Below, in pieces: positions 22,812-30,918 of a DNA stretch of 36,866 nt (position 1 is its first letter; each line of letters starts with the position of its first letter). The stretch covers positions 1 through 36,866 of the forward strand of contig JAJPIK010000122.1 in NCBI GenBank assembly GCA_021324795.1, given 5' to 3'. The notes below the pieces were generated by a model. That model was not told the DNA's origin. It did no database searches and was given only the letters and a program-made list of their open reading frames with translations. Made by a program: the position numbers and the translations under genes. The stretch comes from Chloroflexota bacterium (GTDB taxonomy: Bacteria > Chloroflexota > UBA6077 > FW602-bin22 > CADDYW01).

Positions 22812-24320
22812 TCACTGCGCTTTGAAGACGGCCATTGCTCCCTTTCCCGCGTCGGCAAAGCTGTGGGTGACCATCGAGTAGTTTCCGGGCTTGCTCAGCA
22901 CGAAGTCGAACGCTGCGCCTTCGCCCGGGGCGACCGTCCAGGTCTGGACGCCGCGCAGATCGTTGTTCGGATTCCCATCGACCCAAACGTGATCAAAAAT
23001 CGTTCCGACGACATGGAATGCGCTGAAGTGGTTCGGCCCAGCGTTGACCAGATAGACGCGGATCTTTTCCCCAACTTTCACTTCGATCGGCTGAGTCATG
23101 TATTGATTCACGTAGCCGTTGAAGACAACCTCATCGGGCGCGTCGTTCGTCGCCTTTTGCAGATCCGCACGGACGATGCCGTTGGCATCCGGCGCCGTTA
23201 AATAATATTCTCCCTGGACAAAGGCGAACGCGCGATCGACGGGCGGCAGTGGATGATCGACCGCGTCGACGACAACGCCGCCGTACATTCCCTCGGCTAG
23301 GTGCTGAAGCATCGGTGCTGTCCCGCAGTGATAAAGAAAAGCGCCGGGATCCGCCGCTTGCCAGGTGAATGTGTAGCTCTCGCCGGGCGCAATCGACTTG
23401 TAATCGACGTTGGGCGCGGTCCGTGCGGCGTGGAAGTCGATCGAGTGCGGCATGCTGCTGCCGTTTGTCAGGGTAAAGCGAACGGTATCGCCCTGGCGCA
23501 AGTGGAGAAACGGTCCGGGAATGCGGCCATCAAACGTCCAGGCGGCGAGCGTCACGCCCGGCGCGATCTCGAGATTCGTGTCGATCGTCTTAAAAGCGAT
23601 GTCCTTGGTCGTTCCCGGGGCAATTGGCAGCAAGGTGGGATCCACCGCTTGATGCGGGGTAGGAGTCGCAGTCGCCAGAGCGACTCCCTGGCTCATTGCC
23701 ATGCCGGGCATGTTTATCGGCATCGCAGTCGGGCTGGCGATAGCCGTTGCCGCGGCAACCGCGCCATTTGCCACGGGAGTCGCCGCGTTCGACGGCGCGG
23801 TGACGAAGACTTTGCTGATCATCCCGGCATCCCGATGACCTGGCGACTGGCACTGAAGATCGAAAGTGCCAGGGGCTGTCGGGACGAAGGTCGCGACGAC
23901 TGTTTGCCCGGGATCGACGATGAAAGAAACCGTCCTGTTGGGTATCCCACTGAGAATCGCATCGAGATCAGTGAGCGAAGTCACCTGCTTGATTTTGGCG
24001 AAGCTATTCGCATCCAGCACCTTGGCCGGCATACCCGTAATCGTGATCTGGTGTTGCACGGTATCCTGGTTTTGGAAGGTGAGCTGGACCGGTCGTCCGA
24101 CCGGGAGGGTGAAGGCACTCGGATCCATATGGAAAGATGACGCGGTAATTTTCAGTGGTAGGGGCTGGAGGCGAGCGGCGTCGGCGGCACGTGACTGGCC
24201 GACGGTGAAAGCGATGGCCGGATTAGTCTGGGCATCGGGATACGCCGCACAGGCGACCGCGATGATACCAGAGGTCAAAGCCAACGCCGAGGCAAGAAAG
24301 GATCGTCGAGTCGATGGCAT
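22812..24320 (-). CDS. nirK: NirK-type copper nitrite reductase with an N-terminal cupredoxin domain, Tat lipoprotein
   Basis: A 502-residue secreted protein. The N-terminus STRRSFLAS fits a Tat signal and AVAC (Cys24) a lipobox. Residues 55-175 form an extra cupredoxin with type 1 copper ligands His90, Cys157, His162 and Met167. Residues 235-500 are NirK-like: type 1 ligands His292, Cys332, His340 and Met345; type 2 ligands His297, His331 and His486; and catalytic Asp295 and His436, which align with Asp98 and His255 of Alcaligenes NirK. It should reduce nitrite to NO at the cell surface. A Met/Ala/Thr/Pro linker joins the parts. The ATG at 24320 has GGAGGTAG upstream. It is divergent from a histidine kinase. 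Confidence 0.85.
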   Translation of the reverse strand: MPSTRRSFLASALALTSGIIAVACAAYPDAQTNPAIAFTVGQSRAADAARLQPLPLKITASSFHMDPSAFTLPVGRPVQLTFQNQDTVQHQITITGMPAKVLDANSFAKIKQVTSLTDLDAILSGIPNRTVSFIVDPGQTVVATFVPTAPGTFDLQCQSPGHRDAGMISKVFVTAPSNAATPVANGAVAAATAIASPTAMPINMPGMAMSQGVALATATPTPHQAVDPTLLPIAPGTTKDIAFKTIDTNLEIAPGVTLAAWTFDGRIPGPFLHLRQGDTVRFTLTNGSSMPHSIDFHAARTAPNVDYKSIAPGESYTFTWQAADPGAFLYHCGTAPMLQHLAEGMYGGVVVDAVDHPLPPVDRAFAFVQGEYYLTAPDANGIVRADLQKATNDAPDEVVFNGYVNQYMTQPIEVKVGEKIRVYLVNAGPNHFSAFHVVGTIFDHVWVDGNPNNDLRGVQTWTVAPGEGAAFDFVLSKPGNYSMVTHSFADAGKGAMAVFKAQ

Positions 24321-24662
24321 GGGGTCTACCTCCAAAAAAATCGCGCAGAGAACCGACCGCTGCACGTTTCTATACGTGAGAACTCTGACAGGGACCTCGA
24401 CAAGGACTTCGATCAGGCAACCTTGAGCATCACCATCACAAGGACAAACTACTTCGTAAATCCTGGGAGCTCAATGACAAAAGTCCGTTTCCCGTAATGT
24501 GCCACTTGTCTCATGACAGGAACACGAATAAGTTGATTCAATCTCTGAAAAATGCCTGAACTCTGACGTTTCAGACGTTGTTCAGGACTCGTGCATCCAT
24601 TTTCTGGTGAGATTCAGGGGGCGCAGGCGGAAAATAGGCAGAGAGTAGAGAGGGGGACGACC
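24321..24662. promoter_or_regulatory. nirK / histidine kinase intergenic region with repeat site C
   Basis: CTGAA at 24545-24549 and 24556-24560 (11 bases apart) read TTCAG-N6-TTCAG toward nirK. TTGAT stands 12 bases before the first copy, a pattern also seen at site F. The site is about 100 bases from the kinase start and 225 from nirK. No gene is seen in this region. Confidence 0.55.
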
Positions 24663-26567
24663 ATGCGCAAAGATCCGATCACTATGCTGAAAGTCTTTGT
24701 GCACAGGACCGGCTTGCTGCCGCGTCTCCTCGCTGCAGAGGCCGCGCTCCTGGCATTGCTGTTCGTGGCGAGCCTGCTCCTCGTTGGGCGGCTCGCGGCC
24801 TCGCTCGAGACGAGTCGGGCCTCCGAATGGCTCCTCCTTGGCAAGAGCACCGGCGTTGCGATCAACGGCCTGATTGACGACGCGACCGGCACTTTGCAGG
24901 ATAGCGCGATCTGGTATCGAGAGGCAGTCACGACTGGCCAAACTGACCAGGCGCAGAACGTTCTCGACCTGACTGCACAGCACTCCCCTATCTTTACTCA
25001 TGGTGTTGTCGTCGTTGGTCCCGATCACCGGGTGCTGGCTACCGATCGTCAGCATCAACGTCTTCTCGGGACTGATTTGAGCACGTCCTGGCCGACGACC
25101 AGACCGCCCGCAATCACGGCGGACGGAGTTCTGGCGTGGGGGTTGGCTGGCGATGGGGGCCTGGGGCCGACCGTCGCGCTGGCGGTCCCGGTAGAGCCGG
25201 GCGATTCTCAGAGCTATCTTGTCGGTCTGATTGGCGGGGGGAGTTCGGAGGTCGATCGTATTCTCGCCTCGGCGGTCCGCATGGGCCAGTCCGGCCACGC
25301 CGAGTTGGTCGACCAGAACTGCCGCGTCTTGTTCGCGACCGAGCCGGGGCAATTCCTTGGGACGGGCGAACATCCGACGTTCTGTCGGGCGATGACCGCC
25401 CGGGGTCAGGCCGAGATCGGCGAGGCCGCCACCGAGATACCCGAGATGGGTGACCTCCGTGGACCTCATCTCATGGCCTTCGTTCCCCTCCAGAGCCTCG
25501 CTTGGGCCCTGGAGATTGGCACGTCAGTTGCAGAGGCCTATGGCCCGGCGGATCAGCTTCGCAATGGAAGCTTCGCCGCTCTGGCAATCCTCACCCTTTT
25601 GGTCTTCCTGGCGACAACCCTCGTCGTCCGCAAGGTCGTCGAACCGGTGACGACCCTGAGCCGGATTGCCCAGCAGATCGCCGCCGGCGAGCCGTCAGGC
25701 AGCCTCGAGATTCCGTGGGGCGGAGAGATCGGAGAGCTGGCGCGGAGCCTGGAGACAATGCGCCTGCGTTTCGCCGGGTGGGCCGCGACCCTCGAGGAGC
25801 AAGTCAGTAAGCGCACCGCGGAGCTGGCGGAGCGCAACCGGGAACTTCGCCAGATCTATGAGAGGCTGCGCCAACAGGAAGCCCAGCGGCAGGCGTTAGT
25901 CGGTCGGATCCTCACTGCCCAGGAGGACGAGCGACAGCGCGTCTCGCGGGAACTGCACGATAGCATCGGTCAGGCGTTCTGGGCGCTGACGCTCAATCTC
26001 GAGCGCCTGCAAGGCCTCGACGGTTGCCCCCCTGCACTGAAAGCCGAGCTCGCGAGTCTCCAGAAGCTGGCAGCCGAGAGTCTTAGTGACCTCCGCCGGC
26101 TCACTGTCGCGCTCCGCCCGGCGGCCCTCGATGACCTCGGCCTCGTGCCCGCCATCCGCCGCTATGCCGAGCTCTACCTCGGCGATGCCGGGATCGCCTT
26201 CGAGATTGTCGAACACGGCTTGGAGAGCCGCCTCGACCCCTTTCGGGAGACCGTCGTCTACCGCGTCGTCCAGGAAGCGATCAACAACGTGGCTCGGCAT
26301 AGCGGAGCCAACCGGGCCTGGATCGAGCTCCGCCGGCTGGAGAACACCCTGATCGCGACCGTAACCGACAATGGCCACGGTTTCGATCGGACTACCCGAG
26401 AGCCCGGGGTGGGCTTACAGGGAATGGACGAGCGGGCCCTTCTGGTCGGAGGCAAGCTCGAAGTGGACAGTATTCCTGGACAAGGGACGATCGTAAATTT
26501 GTCCGTTCCGCTCACCACCTTTACACTGCGGGGACCAGATGAACCAGAAAAAAGTGCTGCTCGTTGA
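24663..26567 (+). CDS. Sensor histidine kinase, HisKA_3 (NarX/LiaS type)
   Basis: A 634-residue membrane kinase. One helix near 18-42, a periplasmic sensor of about 250 residues (dCache-like fold suggested by length and pattern), a second helix near 305-330 leading into HAMP (VVRKVVEPVTTL), then a coiled coil, a HisKA_3 domain with His432 in SRELHDSIGQAF, and a HATPase with the N-box QEAINNVARHS and G-box DNGHGFD. The ATG at 24663 follows GAGGGGG; an upstream GTG lacks a site. It is followed by, and overlaps by 29 bases, its NarL-type regulator, and is divergent from nirK, so it likely senses a nitrogen oxide, redox or related signal (inference). Confidence 0.92.
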   Translation: MRKDPITMLKVFVHRTGLLPRLLAAEAALLALLFVASLLLVGRLAASLETSRASEWLLLGKSTGVAINGLIDDATGTLQDSAIWYREAVTTGQTDQAQNVLDLTAQHSPIFTHGVVVVGPDHRVLATDRQHQRLLGTDLSTSWPTTRPPAITADGVLAWGLAGDGGLGPTVALAVPVEPGDSQSYLVGLIGGGSSEVDRILASAVRMGQSGHAELVDQNCRVLFATEPGQFLGTGEHPTFCRAMTARGQAEIGEAATEIPEMGDLRGPHLMAFVPLQSLAWALEIGTSVAEAYGPADQLRNGSFAALAILTLLVFLATTLVVRKVVEPVTTLSRIAQQIAAGEPSGSLEIPWGGEIGELARSLETMRLRFAGWAATLEEQVSKRTAELAERNRELRQIYERLRQQEAQRQALVGRILTAQEDERQRVSRELHDSIGQAFWALTLNLERLQGLDGCPPALKAELASLQKLAAESLSDLRRLTVALRPAALDDLGLVPAIRRYAELYLGDAGIAFEIVEHGLESRLDPFRETVVYRVVQEAINNVARHSGANRAWIELRRLENTLIATVTDNGHGFDRTTREPGVGLQGMDERALLVGGKLEVDSIPGQGTIVNLSVPLTTFTLRGPDEPEKSAAR

Positions 26568-27180
26568 CGACCACGCCGTGGTGCGCAAGGGCATTCGAGC
26601 TCTGCTCGATAGCGTGGGAGATTTGACCGTCGTGGGTGAGGCAGGAACAGCTCAAGATGCACTCGCTGAAGCCCGTCGCCTCCGCCCGGATTTCATCCTC
26701 CTTGATCTGACGCTGCCCGATGGGAACGGCCTGGACCTGATCCCCCGGCTCGCCGAGGCCGCGCCGGGCTCAAAAGTCATTGTCCTGACCATGCATGAAG
26801 GGGAGGATTACTTCTTCCGTGCCCTCCAGGCCGGCGCGGTCGGGTACGTCATCAAAGCGGGCGATCCCGAGCACATCCTCGCCGCGTTGCGGGCCGTCCT
26901 CGACGGCGGGGTCTATCTCTATCCGTCGCTCGCGAAGTCCCTCGTTGGTCAGCATCTCCACGACCGCGAGCACCCGGTGGGGGCAGACCTGAGTCCGCGA
27001 GAGACCGATGTCTTGCGCCTGATCGCCGAGGGCAAAAGCAACAAGGAAATTGCCTCAGCCCTCTCGATCAGTGTCACTACGGCCCAGACCCATCGCAATC
27101 GCATCATGCAGAAGCTGGGGCTCCATACCTCGGTCGAGCTCGTCCGCTATGCCATTCGTCGGGGCTTGATTCACGCCTGA
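26539..27180 (+). CDS. NarL/LuxR-family response regulator
   Basis: A 213-residue regulator with an N-terminal receiver (LLVDDH, phospho-acceptor Asp56 in ILLDLTLPDGNG, Lys in VIKAGD) and a C-terminal LuxR-type helix-turn-helix (LSPRETDVLRLIAEGKSNKEIA, then TAQTHRNRIMQKLGLHT). It overlaps the kinase gene by 29 bases, so kinase and regulator are made together and are almost certainly partners. Candidate targets are nirK and the cupredoxin gene beside it (inference). NarL-type regulators bind different sites from the TTCAG repeats, so it is not the obvious reader of those. Confidence 0.95.
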   Translation: MNQKKVLLVDDHAVVRKGIRALLDSVGDLTVVGEAGTAQDALAEARRLRPDFILLDLTLPDGNGLDLIPRLAEAAPGSKVIVLTMHEGEDYFFRALQAGAVGYVIKAGDPEHILAALRAVLDGGVYLYPSLAKSLVGQHLHDREHPVGADLSPRETDVLRLIAEGKSNKEIASALSISVTTAQTHRNRIMQKLGLHTSVELVRYAIRRGLIHA

Positions 27181-27222
27181 TTCTCCGCCACCTCGTCCCT
27201 CACGTCTGCCATTCCGATGACC

Positions 27223-27246
27223 GGTGTCCTCTCGCGAGAGGACACC
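27223..27246 (+). terminator. Perfect 24-base palindrome after the NarL-type regulator
   Basis: A perfect inverted repeat without spacer (GGTGTCCTCTCG and its complement) begins 42 bases after the regulator stop. It is followed by TTGATCC rather than a T-run, so it may stabilise the 3' end or stop transcription only partly. Confidence 0.5.
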
Positions 27247-27346
27247 TTGATCCTCTCTCGCCCCTCAGAAAATCAGATGCCCGAAGGATGGCAAGGTTGC
27301 GGAAACGCGCGACAATTCAAGCAAGAAACGTTTGGAGGTCAAAACG

Positions 27347-27850
27347 ATGCGTAACTTGGTCAAGTCTTTCGGAACGTTACCTACCCTCATCGCTCTGCTG
27401 GTGCTGGTGGTCGGCTGTAGCGCTTCTGTTGGAGCTGAAACACTTACCCACTCCGCGTCAGCCCCGTACCAACCCGAGACTCGGACCTTCACGATCACCG
27501 CAGTGCCCCTCCTGGTGCACGAGCAGCAGGCCACCATGGACTACCTCAAGACGGACTTTGCCAAGGGCGGGATCCTCGATGGCAAAGAAGTCTATGGATT
27601 CTCACCGAGTAGTATTACCGTGTATGCGGGCGATACCGTGAACTTGACGCTGGTTAACCCGGAGGACGACGCTCACACCTTCACCGTGCCTGATCTCAAC
27701 ATCAACGTCGTGATGAAAGGGCAAAGCTCCACCAAGACGTCCTTCGTGGTGAGCAAGCCGGGCATCTACCAATTCGTCTGCGCCGAGGCCGAGCACGCCC
27801 CGTATATGTGGGGCCAGATCGTCGTCCTGCCCGCACCATCCGCCCAGTGA
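27347..27850 (+). CDS. Cupredoxin lipoprotein (type 1 copper)
   Basis: A 167-residue small blue-copper-like protein. A lipoprotein signal ends in LVVGC (Cys24). The cupredoxin fold is at about 75-165, with ligands His in DDAHTFTV, Cys and His in FVCAEAEH, and Met in PYMWG; the single Cys and the spacing fit a type 1 site and not CuA. The ATG at 27347 follows GGAGGT. Its place after nirK and the two-component pair makes it a candidate electron donor to NirK (inference). A terminator follows. Confidence 0.85.
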   Translation: MRNLVKSFGTLPTLIALLVLVVGCSASVGAETLTHSASAPYQPETRTFTITAVPLLVHEQQATMDYLKTDFAKGGILDGKEVYGFSPSSITVYAGDTVNLTLVNPEDDAHTFTVPDLNINVVMKGQSSTKTSFVVSKPGIYQFVCAEAEHAPYMWGQIVVLPAPSAQ

Positions 27851-27872
27851 CCCCGCGCTCGCCATTCGCAGC

Positions 27873-27901
27873 AAGGCCGGAGCCCCCGAGCTCCGGCCTT
27901 T
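27873..27901 (+). terminator. Rho-independent terminator after the cupredoxin gene
   Basis: Eleven-base arms AAGGCCGGAGC (27873-27883) and GCTCCGGCCTT (27890-27900) with a six-base loop. Only a short T-run (TTT) follows. Confidence 0.75.
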
Positions 27902-28193
27902 GTCGTTGGTCGGAACCGAAATTGGACCACTGCTTTGTCGACTGCACTGCCTACAGTGAGGAAGCGTCAGTTGATGAGCCGATCAAGCGTTCAACCGGGG
28001 CGATCAGCCTTTCCTGGGAGATCTCGAGGTTTCGGCTCTCCAGGGCGAGATTCTTCAGGATCTTGTCAGGTGAAGCGACAGCGTTTTCGGCGGGCCGTCA
28101 GGGTAGAAGGCCTAAGATGGTGGCAAGGCCCTGAATTGCCATTGGGCGGGGGATCTCGTGCGGTACGGAGACGCCCTGATGGGAGAACGAGAG
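27902..28193. promoter_or_regulatory. Leader region with repeat site D
   Basis: TTCAG at 28054-28058 and GTCAG at 28065-28069 are 11 bases apart, in the orientation seen at the other sites, about 125 bases before the nifJ-like remnant. The rest of this stretch shows no convincing gene on either strand. Confidence 0.55.
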
Positions 28194-28325
28194 ATGGAAC
28201 GTCCTTGGATCATCGTCGATGGTAACAAGGCAGCAGTACGCGTCGCCTATAAGCTCAGCGAAGTCATTGCGCTTTTTCCCACCGGACAAAGCACCCTGAA
28301 GCTCAGTTTGGATGTACTGGGATGA
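28194..28325 (+). pseudogene. nifJ: 5' remnant of pyruvate:ferredoxin/flavodoxin oxidoreductase
   Basis: A 43-residue frame with a GGGAG ribosome site. Its first 29 residues (WIIVDGNKAAVRVAYKLSE then VIALFP) match the conserved start of NifJ-type enzymes, DGNEAA...VAY..SEVIA.YP, but the sequence then loses similarity and stops after 14 residues. The enzyme normally has over 1,100 residues, so the rest is deleted or moved. Its stop codon overlaps the ribosome site of the next gene (tandem USP), so its translation would still couple to USP2. It could survive as a leader peptide. Confidence 0.6.
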
Positions 28326-28339
28326 GGAGGGATAAAGAC

Positions 28340-29230
28340 ATGTCCACTAAAATTCTGGTGCCACTGGATGGCTCGGGCCTCTCGGAACGGGCAGTGCCAT
28401 ATGCAACTGTGCTCGCCAAAGCCTCGCATGGAGCGCTGACACTCGTACGGGTCATTGCTGATCCAGCACAAGAAGCCGAGACAAGAGGCGAGCTCGCCGC
28501 TGTCGCCGAAAAGGTCGCAAAAGCAGGTGTGAACGTGGACTGGCGCGTCGTGGTTGGCTATCCTGCCGAGATGATCATCGCGGCGGCGGCAGATGACCAT
28601 ACGATGATCGTGATGTCGACTCACGGCCGCTCCGGTCTGGGGCGTTGGCTCTACGGGAGCGTGGCCGACGAAGTCTTACGTGGAGCAACAGTACCGGTTC
28701 TACTGATACCCGCCACTTGCGGACGGATCTGGCGGCAAGACCACCCTTTTCGTATTCTGGCACCGCTTGACGGATCTGACTTCGCCGAAGAAGTCCTGAC
28801 GTTAACGGTCAGTCTGGCTGACCAGCTCAGCGCTGAATTGCTTCTCGTCAAAGTGGTCGAGCCACCGCATTATGCCTATACTGACACCTTTCCCTATCCG
28901 ATGAATGACGTGAAATCCGAACTGGGCATAGCGGATCACTATCTGAGTGAGATAGCCAGGGCGCTCGGAAAGCCCGGACGGGTGGTGCAGACGCGGAGTG
29001 TGGTGGGGCATCCGCCGTCCGCTATTGCCGCGCTCGCCACCGAAGAGCAATCCGATCTGATCGCCATGGCAACACACGGCCGTGGTGGTGTCCGCCGTTT
29101 GGTCCTAGGCAGCGTCGCGCTGGGGACGCTTCAACGATCAACCGTTCCTTTGCTCCTCGTTCGCCCAGAAGCCATGCGGCTGACGACGCTCAATTCTGGA
29201 GTGTTGCTGGGCTTGACTGAGGAGGACTGA
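28340..29230 (+). CDS. Tandem universal stress protein, two UspA domains (USP2)
   Basis: A 296-residue protein with two UspA domains: residues 1-140 (ILVPLDGSGLSERAV, then MSTHGRSGLGRWLYGSVAD, PVLLIP) and 145-290 (ILAPLDGSDFAEEV, then MATHGRGGVRRLVLGSVA, PLLLVRP). Both carry the G-x2-G-x9-G-S ATP-binding signature. The ATG at 28340 has AGGAGGG at 28325-28331. hemY follows 44 bases later. The site D repeat upstream places it in the same probable regulon as USP1. Confidence 0.92.
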   Translation: MSTKILVPLDGSGLSERAVPYATVLAKASHGALTLVRVIADPAQEAETRGELAAVAEKVAKAGVNVDWRVVVGYPAEMIIAAAADDHTMIVMSTHGRSGLGRWLYGSVADEVLRGATVPVLLIPATCGRIWRQDHPFRILAPLDGSDFAEEVLTLTVSLADQLSAELLLVKVVEPPHYAYTDTFPYPMNDVKSELGIADHYLSEIARALGKPGRVVQTRSVVGHPPSAIAALATEEQSDLIAMATHGRGGVRRLVLGSVALGTLQRSTVPLLLVRPEAMRLTTLNSGVLLGLTEED

Positions 29231-29274
29231 CCTAACAAATCCCACTGGCAAGTAGTAAAGGAGAACGACAACCA

Positions 29275-30783
29275 ATGGGGCAGGAGTGGCGGGTCGCCAT
29301 TGTTGGTGGCGGCGTGACCGGACTGACGGCAGCATATCAGCTCGAGCGGGAAGCAACGACCCGAGGTATACGCATTCACGGGACGCTTTTCGAAGCGGCC
29401 GGACGATTGGGCGGCAAGGTGCAGACTGAACGGGTCGGTGGCTTTCTGCTCGAGGAAGGGCCAGACTCGCTTCTCGCCCGGAAGATCCCGACGACGGGCA
29501 TTCTCGTGGATTTGGGGTTGACCGAACAGCTTGTCGAGAGCAATCCCCGGGAGCGCGGTGCGTTCATTGTCCATCGCGGGCGGCTTGAGCGATTACCGGA
29601 GAGCACTCTCCTCGTGGCGCCCTACCGACTTGGCCCGCTGCTCACCACGCGCATCCTCTCACCGTGGGGTAAAGCTCGGGCGTTGCTCGACCTGGTCTTG
29701 CCGCCCCGTTCCGGCGACGCGGATGAGTCGTTAGCGGCGATGATATCGCGCCGTCTGGGGCGTGAAGTTGCCGATCGCCTGGCGATCCCGCTGTTAGCGA
29801 GCGTATATGGTGGAGGTAGTGGTGAGCTGAGCGTGCTTGCCACGTTTCCAGAGCTGCACCAGCTCGAGCAGAAGTACCGCAGTCTGCTGCGCGGCCAGCG
29901 GATGTTGAGCCAACAGCGACGGAGCATCCAACCCGGTAGTCCATTTGTCACGCTACGCGGTGGATTGCACACCTTGATCGACCGGCTGAGCGGAGCATTC
30001 AGATCGACCGAGGTGATACAGAACGCCGACGTACGCGAGCTACGGGTGCTGACTGCCTCTACCGACCATCGTGCATACCAACTCCGACTGGCCGATGGCC
30101 GAGATTACCTGGCGGACGCAGTCATCCTGGCGACGCCGGCCGATACTACCAGCCGCTTGCTCCGCGATGTCGCACCGGGCACTGCGGCGGTTCTAGCCGA
30201 GATCGATTATCGGCCGGCGTTGGTCGTCAGCGTCGCGTATGAACGAAGACAGGTCACGTGTGCTTTGTCAGGAACGGGTTTTCTGGTGCCCGTCGACGAG
30301 CGACGCACTCTGATCGCGTCGACCTGGGTCAGCCGAAAATGGCCACACGCAAGTCCCTTGGATTCCACACTCTTTCGCTGCTATCTTGGCGGCCCGTCGA
30401 TTACAGACCTGTTGGCGCGCGATGATACCGATCTGGTCGCACTGGTGTGTTCTGAACTCTCCTCTCTCGTCGACATTCAAGGGGTGCCGAAGCTCGCTCG
30501 GGTCTACCGCTGGTCAAGCGGCCTTCCTCGCTACGCGCCCGGCCATCTCGATCGCGTGCGTCGGGCTGAAGAAGGCTTACGCGAGTTCCCCGGTCTCGTC
30601 CTGGCCGGGGCAGCGTATCGCGGAATTGGCGTTCCCGATTGCTTGCGGCAGGGCCAAGAAGCAGCACGATCTGTTCTTTCCCATCTCGTTTCCCGCCAAA
30701 GGTCGTTTCACCCCTTTGCGACATCCATCCGCCCGGATTTCTGCCTGTCGCCGCCAGTGAATCCGGGCTGCCATGGGGCATGA
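29275..30783 (+). CDS. hemY: Protoporphyrinogen/coproporphyrinogen oxidase, HemY type
   Basis: A 502-residue FAD enzyme for a late step of heme synthesis. It starts with AIVGGGVTGLTAAYQLER (dinucleotide fold), then TLFEAAGRLGGKVQTER and LEEGPDSLLARK, and ends with the FAD-contact segment VLAGAAYRGIGVPDCLRQG. The ATG at 29275 follows AAAGGAG. The usual end of the family is near the LSHLVSRQ segment; about 30 extra residues follow. These lie opposite the 3' part of a DksA-like remnant on the minus strand. Heme-gene placement next to USP2 and near NirK may reflect shared low-oxygen control (inference). Which porphyrinogen is used is not decided by sequence. Confidence 0.92.
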   Translation: MGQEWRVAIVGGGVTGLTAAYQLEREATTRGIRIHGTLFEAAGRLGGKVQTERVGGFLLEEGPDSLLARKIPTTGILVDLGLTEQLVESNPRERGAFIVHRGRLERLPESTLLVAPYRLGPLLTTRILSPWGKARALLDLVLPPRSGDADESLAAMISRRLGREVADRLAIPLLASVYGGGSGELSVLATFPELHQLEQKYRSLLRGQRMLSQQRRSIQPGSPFVTLRGGLHTLIDRLSGAFRSTEVIQNADVRELRVLTASTDHRAYQLRLADGRDYLADAVILATPADTTSRLLRDVAPGTAAVLAEIDYRPALVVSVAYERRQVTCALSGTGFLVPVDERRTLIASTWVSRKWPHASPLDSTLFRCYLGGPSITDLLARDDTDLVALVCSELSSLVDIQGVPKLARVYRWSSGLPRYAPGHLDRVRRAEEGLREFPGLVLAGAAYRGIGVPDCLRQGQEAARSVLSHLVSRQRSFHPFATSIRPDFCLSPPVNPGCHGA

Positions 30784-30918
30784 GTGAGATGGGGCATGAG
30801 CAGGACGGCGATCTAACGACTCGATAGCTCGCTCGTGCAGTCGCTCACGTTCTTCGATCAGCAGAGCCCGCAAGCGAGCGAGCTGACTTCTGGTAAGATC
30901 AGTCGATTGATCAGGCAT
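30577..30918 (-). pseudogene. Broken DksA/TraR-like gene, 5' part
   Basis: The first 38 residues (LTRSQLARLRALL then IEERERLHER) look like the N-terminal coiled coil of TraR/DksA zinc-finger proteins, but no zinc-finger cysteines follow and the frame continues antisense inside hemY. The ATG at 30918 overlaps the BON gene stop by eight bases. Probably a truncated gene; the true 3' end is lost. Confidence 0.4.

Noticed and set aside
24361..24440. CTGAC/CTCGAC/TTCGAT series before nirK
   Set aside because: The steps are irregular (about 12), unlike the 11-base sites; not counted as a further box.
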